Shown here: in pieces, positions 21,162-27,555 of the stretch
Layout of the letters: every line of letters begins with the position of its first letter
Position numbering within the stretch: position 1 is the first letter of the stretch
IMG/VR virus record: IMGVR_UViG_3300009593_001592
Coordinates: 1-28,583 of that record
Source: a virus
Strand: one strand, 5' to 3'
Length of the DNA: 28,583 nucleotides
Program-made: the position numbers and the translations under genes
The notes under the pieces: model-generated
The model's database searches: none
What the model saw: the letters and a program-made list of their open reading frames with translations, nothing else
Told to the model about the DNA's origin: nothing

Positions 21162-22272
21162 TCTAGTCTTTCTATTATCATTCAGTGGGTTCGCTCTAAG
21201 TGAACCCATTGGTGGTATTGTAGAAAATAAAGGTGTCACATCTGTAAAGAGAGGCGATGAACGATTAGATACTGATGTCGGAACAGACATAGTTTTATAT
21301 GATGAAGCAGAAACTGCCAACGGCAGAATGTTAATAGAGTTTCTTGACGAAGAGAAACTCTCATTAACAGAAAATAGTCTTGTCTACATTGACGAGGCGT
21401 ATTACGATCCAGACCCAAGTTTATCAAAGATGTCTATCAGAATGGTAAGAGGAACATCTAGATTTGCCTCGGGTGCTGGTAACAGAATTAAGAAAGCAAA
21501 TGTTGATGTAGCCACACCTACGGCGAACATCACAATGAGAGGGACCGATTTCACCACAACCATAGATGAGTTGGGTAGGACAATGGTCATTCTTTTACCT
21601 GATGAAGAAACAGGCGAATCATCAGGAGAAATTTTAGTTTATAATGATGGTGGCGAGACAGTTTTAAACGAGGCATATCAGGCAACTACAGTCGCCTCTT
21701 ATGATTCACCACCAACAAGTCCAGTGACAGTGCTGGGCATATCACCTAACTTGATTGACAATATGTTCATTGTGAATCCACCACCTGCAATACGACAGGC
21801 GATGGAAGAATCATATGCAGATGAACAGAACTCAGACCAAGGCATACTAGATGTTGACTTCTTAGAATTCAATGAACTAGAATCAGATGCATTGAGTGAC
21901 ACCATGGAAGGAGATTTTACAGAATTGGATATTGATTATCTAGATGTAGACTTCTTAACCGATTTACTAGATGTCGTAGAAGCACTAGTTAAAACTAAAG
22001 TGGTGTTAGCAGATAAACAGGCAGGTACCGGCGCTGGTGATATCGGAAGTTTCACCATTAAAGGCGCAGTAGCGGGATTCAATAAAGACTCGCAGTATAA
22101 CATCTTCGAACAAGACGGAGACTTAGTCCTTTACAGAAATGTAAATGGAACTATAAATATAATAATAGCAGCAGGAGGTTCTGGATTTATAGACACCACT
22201 GTAGATGGTTATGAAGGTATCATAACATTCGGTGATGGAGACGGAATTGAAATTGTTATTAGACAAAACTAG
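21109..22272 (+). CDS. Exported FecR-domain protein
   Basis: This 387-residue protein has an N-terminal signal (KTLLTTVSLVFLLSFSGFALS) and a FecR-type periplasmic domain: GGIVENKGVTSVKRG, then a strand series and VDVATPTANITMRGTDF, whose 'TP.a....RGT.f' block is the family hallmark. A long acidic middle region (about 235-290) repeats LD(V/I)DFL-type units, and the C-terminus is strand-rich with Gly/Asp turns. No inner-membrane anchor beyond the signal is seen. The only start allowing the signal is GTG 21109, which overlaps the curlin-like gene by 53 nt. FecR domains usually sense or scaffold in the periplasm; here a link to fibre assembly or to the CHASE2 cyclase is likely from context. Confidence 0.85.
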   Translation: MITQLFKLTRKTLLTTVSLVFLLSFSGFALSEPIGGIVENKGVTSVKRGDERLDTDVGTDIVLYDEAETANGRMLIEFLDEEKLSLTENSLVYIDEAYYDPDPSLSKMSIRMVRGTSRFASGAGNRIKKANVDVATPTANITMRGTDFTTTIDELGRTMVILLPDEETGESSGEILVYNDGGETVLNEAYQATTVASYDSPPTSPVTVLGISPNLIDNMFIVNPPPAIRQAMEESYADEQNSDQGILDVDFLEFNELESDALSDTMEGDFTELDIDYLDVDFLTDLLDVVEALVKTKVVLADKQAGTGAGDIGSFTIKGAVAGFNKDSQYNIFEQDGDLVLYRNVNGTINIIIAAGGSGFIDTTVDGYEGIITFGDGDGIEIVIRQN

Positions 22273-22279
22273 GAGAGAT

Positions 22280-22435
22280 ATGAACATCAATATTGATTTT
22301 GAAAGATTAAGGCAGTGGCACGAAAACGCAGTTTGGGAAGTTGCTGACTGGTTCAACTTAGATGAGTATCAAATGTTATGGGTGGCATGGGCCGAAGGCC
22401 TCATATTAGGATTATTATTGTGGTGGATATTTTAA
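22280..22435 (+). CDS. Small membrane protein (51 aa)
   Basis: The ATG at 22280 has an RBS (AGGAGAG, 22271-22277) and gives a 51-residue protein. The N-terminal part is amphipathic and tryptophan-rich (FERLRQWHENAVWEVADWF), and the C-terminus is a single span (MLWVAWAEGLILGLLLWWIF). It overlaps the second curlin-like gene by 13 nt. No family is recognised. Placement inside the curli region suggests a membrane role in export or lysis. Confidence 0.72.
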   Translation: MNINIDFERLRQWHENAVWEVADWFNLDEYQMLWVAWAEGLILGLLLWWIF

Positions 22436-23262
22436 AGAAAACATTAAGTAGCATATTCATATTGGGTGTATTGTATGCACATGCATCCAATGTTTATGCT
22501 GGTGATGATAATACTATCAATATTATCCAAGTTGGAAAGGGAGATGATTTAGAACTTACAATCACTCAAGAAGGATTCAATAATGATATCTTCTTCTCTA
22601 TTGGAGATGGTGATGATTTAACCATTGACCTAAAACAAGTTGGTAATTATAACGAACTTGGTTGGACAAATGATTCTCCAGGTTGGGGTTCTGGTGCATC
22701 TTGGGGTGGTGATATAGATTACGATGACCAAAATATTAAACTCTGGCAGAACTGCACCAAAAATTCTTCTTGTAATAAGAATGATATTCAATTTCATATA
22801 TCATATGGAACAAACAATAAGTTCCATTGGGCTCAAGGATTCATAATAGATAGTAGAACCGACACTAACTGGTCAAAGGATAATACAGAAGGTGGTGGAC
22901 ATTATATTACCGCAGACATACATGGTAGTAATAATTCAATAATAGGGCATCAAAGAAACTGTTCAGCAGGAACATGTTCAGGACATCAAGCAAGAATTTA
23001 TTTGTATGGTGATAACAATGATGTATTTGGTCAACAACAAGCAGACGGCGTAAAAGAATTCTATCTAACTATTAACAATGATGACAATACAGTAGACTTT
23101 CTTCAAGATGGTTCAGGCGAACACAATGCAACTATAACCTTGAATGGTAATTATGGAACTACTCTTGACCTAACACAACACAGTAATACAACACAAAATT
23201 ATTCACTAACACAGAACTGCCAGACATCTGGTGGTTGCACAGTCACAGTGACACAAAACTAA
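22423..23262 (+). CDS. Second exported curlin-repeat-like protein (279 aa)
   Basis: The GTG at 22423 gives a 279-residue protein with a signal peptide (TLSSIFILGVLYAHASNVYA) cut before GDDN. Two units fit the curlin core closely: ITQEGFNNDI and LKQVGNYNEL (QxGxxN). Further repeats are looser, with strand-turn units around YGTNNKF, HGSNNSI, YGDNNDVFGQQ and NNDDNTVDFLQ. Three short cysteine-bracketed loops occur: CTKNSSC, CSAGTC and CQTSGGC. It ends in a Gln/Thr-rich repeat (LTQNC, VTVTQN). The sequence differs from the first curlin-like protein, so the two could be a major/minor pair exported by CsgG. It overlaps the small membrane gene upstream. Confidence 0.85.
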   Translation: MDILKKTLSSIFILGVLYAHASNVYAGDDNTINIIQVGKGDDLELTITQEGFNNDIFFSIGDGDDLTIDLKQVGNYNELGWTNDSPGWGSGASWGGDIDYDDQNIKLWQNCTKNSSCNKNDIQFHISYGTNNKFHWAQGFIIDSRTDTNWSKDNTEGGGHYITADIHGSNNSIIGHQRNCSAGTCSGHQARIYLYGDNNDVFGQQQADGVKEFYLTINNDDNTVDFLQDGSGEHNATITLNGNYGTTLDLTQHSNTTQNYSLTQNCQTSGGCTVTVTQN

Positions 23263-23322
23263 CATGACACTCAAGGCGAAAGTAATAAGATTTCTTGAAT
23301 GGTGTCTCACTAAGGTAGTATC

Positions 23323-23592
23323 ATGGAAGTAGAATGTCCTGAAAATAATATCTGTTTCACTGAACAAGAGTGGTCAGATTTCTTAGTTGAATATGAACTT
23401 GATATCGTAAACGAAGTTGGTAGTATGCCAGACTCATCAGGTGATGTTCAGGCCGCCACAGACTTTGCATGGGAACTTTTATTCTTATCTCCATGGGAAC
23501 TTGCATACATATCAATCCCTATGGGAGTTCTCGCATTTTATGGTCTAACAATCTACGCACTTTTTAAATACATTCAAAAGAAGTTCTCATAA
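23323..23592 (+). CDS. Small membrane protein (89 aa)
   Basis: An 89-residue ORF with an acidic N-terminal half (CPENNICFTEQEWSDFLVEY) and one C-terminal span (AYISIPMGVLAFYGLTIYALF) ending in a basic tail (KYIQKKFS). The acidic half would lie outside the cytoplasm. The RBS is weak (TAAGG). No family is recognised. It continues the curli-region gene string, on the same strand and with a 60-nt gap before it. Confidence 0.7.
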   Translation: MEVECPENNICFTEQEWSDFLVEYELDIVNEVGSMPDSSGDVQAATDFAWELLFLSPWELAYISIPMGVLAFYGLTIYALFKYIQKKFS

Positions 23593-23607
23593 AGGAGTAA
23601 GTTTTGA

Positions 23608-23838
23608 ATGCCAAAGAAAGAATTCACATCGAAGAAGAAGTTTTCAACTTTAGTTCGTATGCCATATCAAGAGGCGATACGAATAATTCTAAGGACAATA
23701 GACTACCACAATAGAATGGCATTAGAGGACAGTGACAACAGAGATTTTCATATGCAACAATCTGTAAGACTCAGACAATGGATGGTAGATATGAAAGATT
23801 TCATACACAAAAATGAAGAAGATATAAATTATGAATGA
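23608..23838 (+). CDS. Hypothetical basic protein (76 aa)
   Basis: A 76-residue cytoplasmic-looking ORF with RBS AAAGGAG (23592-23598). The N-terminus is lysine-rich (PKKEFTSKKKF), followed by helices (YQEAIRIILRTIDYHNR, RLRQWMVDMKDFIHK). It has no motif I recognise. It overlaps the next small membrane gene by 8 nt (ATGAATGA). Confidence 0.72.
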   Translation: MPKKEFTSKKKFSTLVRMPYQEAIRIILRTIDYHNRMALEDSDNRDFHMQQSVRLRQWMVDMKDFIHKNEEDINYE

Positions 23839-23968
23839 AAGAATAGTCAGACTCAAAGGCGAATGGAGAATCAAGAAGAGAAAAGAATTACAGAAGAGAA
23901 TTCTTAATTGGGTTCTTATGATTGCACTTATTGGTGCCGCTGTTTATGTTTATCTCAATTGGATGTAA
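23831..23968 (+). CDS. Small membrane protein (45 aa)
   Basis: A 45-residue ORF with a highly basic N-terminus (RIVRLKGEWRIKKRKELQKR) and one C-terminal span (VLMIALIGAAVYVYLNW). It overlaps the previous stop and its own stop directly abuts the ATG of the adenylate cyclase gene (TAA then ATG), so the three are probably translated together. Function unknown; it could assist the cyclase in the membrane. Confidence 0.65.
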   Translation: MNERIVRLKGEWRIKKRKELQKRILNWVLMIALIGAAVYVYLNWM

Positions 23969-25855
23969 ATGTATAATTGGAAGACTGTATTAATAACCAT
24001 AGTTGCACTAGTCGGTGTTAAGATATGGTCGCCTTATCTAATAGATAATGTTAGATGGTCTTACTTCGATGTTCTACATTCATCAAAAGAAAAAGTTCAA
24101 GTAGAAGACATTCTTCTAGTAAATATAGATGAAAAGTCGATAGACGCCCTAGGTCAATACCCATTCCCTAGAGAGATATATGCCGATACTCTATGGGAAA
24201 CTCATCATTCAAACACTCATGTATTCAATATACTATTCTCAGAAGAAGATAGATTTGGTGGAGACGAAGTCTTTGCAAACGCATTAGAGAATAGATTAAC
24301 CATATTATCATCTGCACCAACAGTTCAAAAAGAATCAGGCAACGCACCATTTGTAAACACATCTGTATTTGGAGATGGTGATATACAAGACCATGTATGG
24401 AACTTTCCAGGTTTGGTGAGTCCCCTTCCCGGATTACAAAGTAAGACATGGGGTATGGGAGTCACAGTTGCCACACCTAGTGTGGCGAAAACCCCTAACT
24501 TCGATGGTACCATCAGGTCAGCTCCGCTGGTCATCCAGGCCAATGGTCAGCTCTATCCTAGTTTAGGGTTTGAAACACTTAGAGCTCTGTATGACCAACC
24601 TAACTATCAAACTAGAGTCACGAAAGAAGAGGGTATAGTATGGGTAAAAATGGGGAGAGACTCGCCAATCGAAACCACATCAAGTGGTGACTTAATGATT
24701 TCATACTGGAATCAATTTGAATCTATATCGTTTTCAGATTTAAAAGAATCAGATATAGAAGGAAAGATTCTAGTCTATGGTCTTACTGCTGAAGGGTTAG
24801 CTAATCCAATTTCAACCCCAGCGGGTGTAATGTATCCCCACGAAGTTCAAGCGAACCTAATCCAAACCGTCTCGACAGGAGTTCAAATACAACAATCCGA
24901 CTTTCTTGAATTTCTTGAAGTCGTTGTTCTTTTGATAGTCCTTCTATTAATATTGGTATCGGTTTACAAACTTCCCACAGCCGTCTCGGCGATAACTTGT
25001 TCCAGTATCGTGTTAGTTCAGGTGGGTGGGGGTTTCTACTTATGGTCTTCATCTCTCGTTCTATTCGATATTTTCTGGTCATCGATTTCCTCCATAGTTG
25101 TTTTCGGCCATGCCTCTTTCAACCAATACTATACGACCTATCAACTCAAAGAACAAATTAAGAAGCAGTTCCAGAAATATTTATCTCCTGACATGATTGA
25201 AGAACTACAGAAAGACCCAAGTAAACTTAGACTTGGAGGGGATAGAAAAGAATTATCCTTCTTATTCGCAGACATAGTTGGATTCACTCCCATATCAGAA
25301 GCCTATATGAAGAATGATGATCCGGAAGGATTAGTATTACTTATCAATAGATTCTTAGATGGTATGACAAAGGTGGTAATAGAGAATGGTGGAACAGTAG
25401 ATAAGTATATGGGCGACTGTTTAATGGCATTTTGGAATGCTCCGTTAGATTGTCCTAATCATGCACAGATGGCTTTAAAGACTGCAATGGAAATAGAACT
25501 ACTCACAGAGAGAATGAATCAAGAAATTAAAGATGAGGGTTTAGATTTACCACCAGTAGTCATCGGCACAGGAATTAACACAGGTCCTTGTATAGTCGGC
25601 AACATGGGTTCTGAATTGAGATTCGATTACTCAGTAGTGGGTGATGCAGTTAACCTGGCCGCAAGGTTAGAAGTTCAAACAAGACAATACGATACACCCA
25701 TTCTAATGTCAGAGTTCACAAAGAAACAAGTTGATTGTGAATGGCAGTATATGGATGAAATAAATGTAAAGGGTAAATCAATACCTGTTAAGATATACGC
25801 ACCAATGTTTACAGATGAGAGTGGAAGTAAAGTGGTTCGTAAACTCAATAAATAA
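23969..25855 (+). CDS. CHASE2-domain class III adenylate cyclase
   Basis: This 628-residue membrane protein has the CHASE2-cyclase layout: an N-terminal span (about 5-20), a large extracytoplasmic CHASE2 sensor (about 30-300; ILLVNIDEKSIDALGQYPF and RSAPLVIQANGQLYPSL are typical), C-terminal spans between about 316 and 382, and a class III nucleotide cyclase domain (425-600). Catalytic residues are intact: metal-binding D435 (FADIVGFT) and D483 (YMGDCLM), N562 and R566 (GDAVNLAARLE). K479 with S555 (FDYSVVG) fits adenylate rather than guanylate specificity. It would make cAMP in response to an envelope signal. It follows the curli region on the same strand. Bases about 24410-25130 use more G/C-ending codons than neighbours. 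Confidence 0.93.
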   Translation: MYNWKTVLITIVALVGVKIWSPYLIDNVRWSYFDVLHSSKEKVQVEDILLVNIDEKSIDALGQYPFPREIYADTLWETHHSNTHVFNILFSEEDRFGGDEVFANALENRLTILSSAPTVQKESGNAPFVNTSVFGDGDIQDHVWNFPGLVSPLPGLQSKTWGMGVTVATPSVAKTPNFDGTIRSAPLVIQANGQLYPSLGFETLRALYDQPNYQTRVTKEEGIVWVKMGRDSPIETTSSGDLMISYWNQFESISFSDLKESDIEGKILVYGLTAEGLANPISTPAGVMYPHEVQANLIQTVSTGVQIQQSDFLEFLEVVVLLIVLLLILVSVYKLPTAVSAITCSSIVLVQVGGGFYLWSSSLVLFDIFWSSISSIVVFGHASFNQYYTTYQLKEQIKKQFQKYLSPDMIEELQKDPSKLRLGGDRKELSFLFADIVGFTPISEAYMKNDDPEGLVLLINRFLDGMTKVVIENGGTVDKYMGDCLMAFWNAPLDCPNHAQMALKTAMEIELLTERMNQEIKDEGLDLPPVVIGTGINTGPCIVGNMGSELRFDYSVVGDAVNLAARLEVQTRQYDTPILMSEFTKKQVDCEWQYMDEINVKGKSIPVKIYAPMFTDESGSKVVRKLNK

Positions 25856-25873
25856 AAGAATAAGGAGTATATT

Positions 25874-26110
25874 ATGCCACCAGTGAAATTCAGTGCAACA
25901 TCAAAATCATATAGTAGACAAACAGGTAAGACTACATTGGTCTACGACTATATGAAATGTAAATCAAATGCAGACTTAATCGAAGCATACAACAAAGACG
26001 GTATCAAGCCCAAACTTAAACAAAAAGTTAGAATTGAAATAGACCGTAGAAACAAGATAGGTCAAGCAAACATAGTCTTTGTCGATAAACCGTCTGATGA
26101 AATTATCTAG
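25874..26110 (+). CDS. Hypothetical protein (78 aa)
   Basis: A 78-residue basic protein with RBS AAGGAG (25861-25866). It has a KFSATSKSYSRQTGKTTLVYDYMKC start and a central basic helix (KPKLKQKVRIEIDRR). The 'GKTT' is not in a P-loop context, so no ATPase is claimed. It overlaps the next gene by 14 nt. Proteins of this kind occur in T4-like phages, but I cannot name the family with confidence. Confidence 0.75.
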   Translation: MPPVKFSATSKSYSRQTGKTTLVYDYMKCKSNADLIEAYNKDGIKPKLKQKVRIEIDRRNKIGQANIVFVDKPSDEII

Positions 26111-26567
26111 ACTGGATGATTATACAGTCAATACTGATAAACTTGTAGAAGAGTTTTCTACTATAAGTAATAATAAGTTTGAATTAGTTTTCAATCGAAC
26201 CAATACTGTATTGGTTCAGAAAAGATTTCATTTACTATTTAAAAATGAGAAGATAAACGATTTTAAGACTAAAGACTTTCCCTATACTTTTGAAGTTTCA
26301 AAACATGTAGCATCCTTATTTGATTTTAATAGTATAACATATCGAATTGTGGTACCAAACACTGCGTATTATTGGCATAAGGATAGTGGTAAAGTTTCTT
26401 ATCATATACCTTTAATAACTAATCTCGGTTGTTATTTTATATACGATTCAGAGTCATATCATATGCCAATCGATGATTGTATATACACAGCAGACACCGA
26501 ATCCTTCCATACATTTGTTAATGCAGGTGATAAATCTAGAGTGCATTTAATATTCGAAAATTTGTAA
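26097..26567 (+). CDS. 2OG-Fe(II) oxygenase, aspartyl/asparaginyl beta-hydroxylase-like
   Basis: This 156-residue protein has the AspH-like cupin pattern: H94 and D96 (YYWHKDSG) and H138 (ESFHTFVNAGD) as iron ligands and R148 (KSRVHLIF) for 2-oxoglutarate, with the SYHIPLITN strand between them. Such enzymes hydroxylate Asp/Asn side chains or related substrates; the substrate here is unknown. The ATG at 26097 overlaps the previous gene by 14 nt. It is unrelated in sequence to the prolyl-hydroxylase-like protein at 7360, so the window holds two distinct 2OG oxygenases. Confidence 0.85.
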   Translation: MKLSRLDDYTVNTDKLVEEFSTISNNKFELVFNRTNTVLVQKRFHLLFKNEKINDFKTKDFPYTFEVSKHVASLFDFNSITYRIVVPNTAYYWHKDSGKVSYHIPLITNLGCYFIYDSESYHMPIDDCIYTADTESFHTFVNAGDKSRVHLIFENL

Positions 26568-26592
26568 GGTGAAAATAAATTCAAAAAACCCC

Positions 26593-26622
26593 TTGAAAAA
26601 CCAGCGTTATGCACTATATAAT
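26593..26622 (+). promoter_or_regulatory. Strong promoter of the structured RNA (AAAAACCCC class, copy 2)
   Basis: TTGAAA (26593-26598), an 18-nt spacer and a perfect TATAAT (26617-26622), preceded by TCAAAAAACCCC. Expected transcription start is about 26629. It is the best sigma-70-type promoter in the window and points into a 350-nt region with no ORF. Confidence 0.75.
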
Positions 26623-26628
26623 GGACTA

Positions 26629-26952
26629 AGTTTATAAGAAGAGCTTGCGAAAGCGCTTAGTATTATAGACTTAATAAAAAGGGGTGGACCTATCAGAGAA
26701 GAGAAACCACACCGATAGAGTAAGTCGGACTAGACAGTTTACTGAAACTTGCCTAACGAACTTTATCACTGAGGATAGATTCCTTTCCGTGTTCGAGTCG
26801 GGACAATCCTCAATATAGTATGAGATGTTGGCTCTTATTATCTAACAGAGCTTTGTTAGACAATCATTGGAATATGTTCGCTCGAGGAAGATGACTCAAT
26901 AAGAACTCCAACATCCCATACGCCCTAATGCTCATTTGAGGTTAGGTATTTT
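26629..26952 (+). ncRNA. Putative novel structured non-coding RNA (~320 nt)
   Basis: The 413-nt gap between the oxygenase and hsp20 has no credible ORF but is dense in paired elements. 1: CTAAG/CTTAG (26625-26660) around GCTT-GCGA-AAGC, a GNRA-type tetraloop. 2: a pseudoknot-like order GTGG, CTATC, CCAC, GATAG (26684-26718). 3: AGTTT-ACTG-AAACT (26736-26749). 4: GAGGAT/ATCCTC (26771-26811) enclosing TTCCG/CGGGA. 5: a long-range stem GATGTTGG/CCAACATC (26824-26915), extended by TATG/CATA, enclosing TCTTATT/AATAAGA and the perfect hairpin TCTAACA/TGTTAGA. A terminator-like hairpin ends it. A strong promoter starts it. It matches no tmRNA, RNase P, 6S or tRNA signature I can see. It could also act partly as an hsp20 leader. 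Confidence 0.68.
26924..26952 (+). terminator. Terminator-like hairpin ending the structured RNA
   Basis: CCTAA/TTAGG encloses CTC-ATTT-GAG and is followed by TATTTT. It lies 29 nt before the hsp20 start and would end the structured RNA, while some read-through could feed hsp20, which has its own RBS but no other clear promoter. Confidence 0.5.
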
Positions 26953-26980
26953 AACAAACAGTCGCTTAAGGAGGACTATT

Positions 26981-27406
26981 ATGACAATCTATGACGATGT
27001 CTTCGGGAAATCATTCCCATTCGCAATCGGGTTCGACAGAACCATTCAACTATTAAATCGTGCTGAACATTTGCACGACACATCCAATTACCCACCTTAC
27101 AATATTGTAAAGATTGATGCTGAGAATTTCAGTGTTGAAGTTGCAGTTGCTGGGTTCGGTAAGAAAGATATATCTATCACAAAAGAAAAAGAAGTTCTTT
27201 TGATTGAAGGTAGTAAGAAAGATAACTTAAATGAAGATACAGAGTATGTTCATCGTGGGTTATCTGGAAGAACTTTCAGTAGAAAGTTTACACTCGCAGA
27301 CGATATTATCGTTAAGGGTGCAGACATGAAAGATGGTATATTGAGTGTATCTTTAGAAAGGATTATTCCAGAAGAAGATAAACCAGTTGAAATTAAAATA
27401 AAATAA
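26981..27406 (+). CDS. hsp20: Small heat-shock protein (Hsp20/IbpA family)
   Basis: The product is a 141-residue alpha-crystallin-type holdase that keeps unfolding proteins soluble. The N-terminus FGKSFPFAIGFDRTIQLL is IbpA-like, followed by the alpha-crystallin domain with YNIVKIDAENFSVEVAVAGF, LLIEGSKK and the closing HRGLSGRTFSRKFTLAD and DGILSVSLER blocks; IPEEDKPVEIKI is the usual C-terminal I-x-I-type tail. The start at 26981 has a perfect AAGGAGG (26968-26974). Hsp20 genes are common in marine T4-like phages. It lies behind the structured RNA. Confidence 0.95.
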   Translation: MTIYDDVFGKSFPFAIGFDRTIQLLNRAEHLHDTSNYPPYNIVKIDAENFSVEVAVAGFGKKDISITKEKEVLLIEGSKKDNLNEDTEYVHRGLSGRTFSRKFTLADDIIVKGADMKDGILSVSLERIIPEEDKPVEIKIK

Positions 27407-27420
27407 TTTCAAAAACCCCC

Positions 27421-27449
27421 TTGTAATTTTGCTACAAGGCTAGTAATAT
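27421..27449 (+). promoter_or_regulatory. Promoter (AAAAACCCC class, copy 3) overlapping a hairpin
   Basis: TTGTAA (27421-27426), a 17-nt spacer and TAATAT (27444-27449), preceded by TTCAAAAACCCCC. It stands just before tRNA-Gly and the peroxiredoxin gene. The same DNA forms a perfect stem CCTTGTA/TACAAGG (27419-27439) with the A-run on its 5' side, so it looks like a terminator when read on the minus strand; no minus-strand gene is nearby to use one. Confidence 0.5.
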
Positions 27450-27461
27450 GGATCCATCAAA

Positions 27462-27534
27462 GCGGAGTTAGTTTAAGGCAAAACACTTAAATTCCATTTA
27501 AGAGTCTCTAGTTCAAATCTAGAACTCCGCTCCA
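27462..27534 (+). tRNA. tRNA-Gly (anticodon TCC)
   Basis: A complete cloverleaf: acceptor GCGGAGT/ACTCCGC, D arm GTTT/AAAC, anticodon stem CTTAA/TTAAG with loop ATTCCAT (T33, anticodon TCC, A37), a 4-nt variable loop, T arm TCTAG/CTAGA with loop TTCAAAT. The discriminator is T followed by an encoded CCA. U73, C35 and C36 are the expected bacterial glycine identity elements. It would read GGA codons, which are common in these AT-rich genes (GGA and GGT dominate). It is the only tRNA gene seen in the window. Confidence 0.95.
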
Positions 27535-27555
27535 GTTTCAAATAGAGGAGAAAAT

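Noticed and set aside
22152-22159. TATAAATA inside the FecR gene
   Set aside because: It is a perfect late-promoter octamer but encodes part of the conserved-looking strand TINII in frame. With no spacing to a gene start and an AT-rich background, chance is likely, though it could feed the downstream curlin-like gene.
23264-23332. 22-codon ORF (MTLKAKVIRFLEW...) after the second curlin-like gene
   Set aside because: It forms an amphipathic peptide and overlaps the next start, but it lacks a ribosome-binding site and is too short to support.
25874-26110. GKTT in the 78-residue protein as a P-loop
   Set aside because: The surrounding residues (SRQTGKTTLVYDY) lack the GxxxxGK spacing and a Walker B partner, so no ATPase is claimed.
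26785-26803. T-loop-like GTTCGAGTC, hinting at a tmRNA or tRNA-like domain
   Set aside because: The flanking bases do not form a T stem in the tRNA register, no acceptor stem or CCA end pairs with a GGGG start, and no tag reading frame is present. The segment instead fits the hairpin TTCCG/CGGGA.
27419-27439. Hairpin CCTTGTA/TACAAGG as terminator of hsp20
   Set aside because: On the + strand no T-run follows it; the A-run is on its 5' side, so it would act as a terminator only on the minus strand, where there is no gene. It was therefore treated as part of the promoter region.
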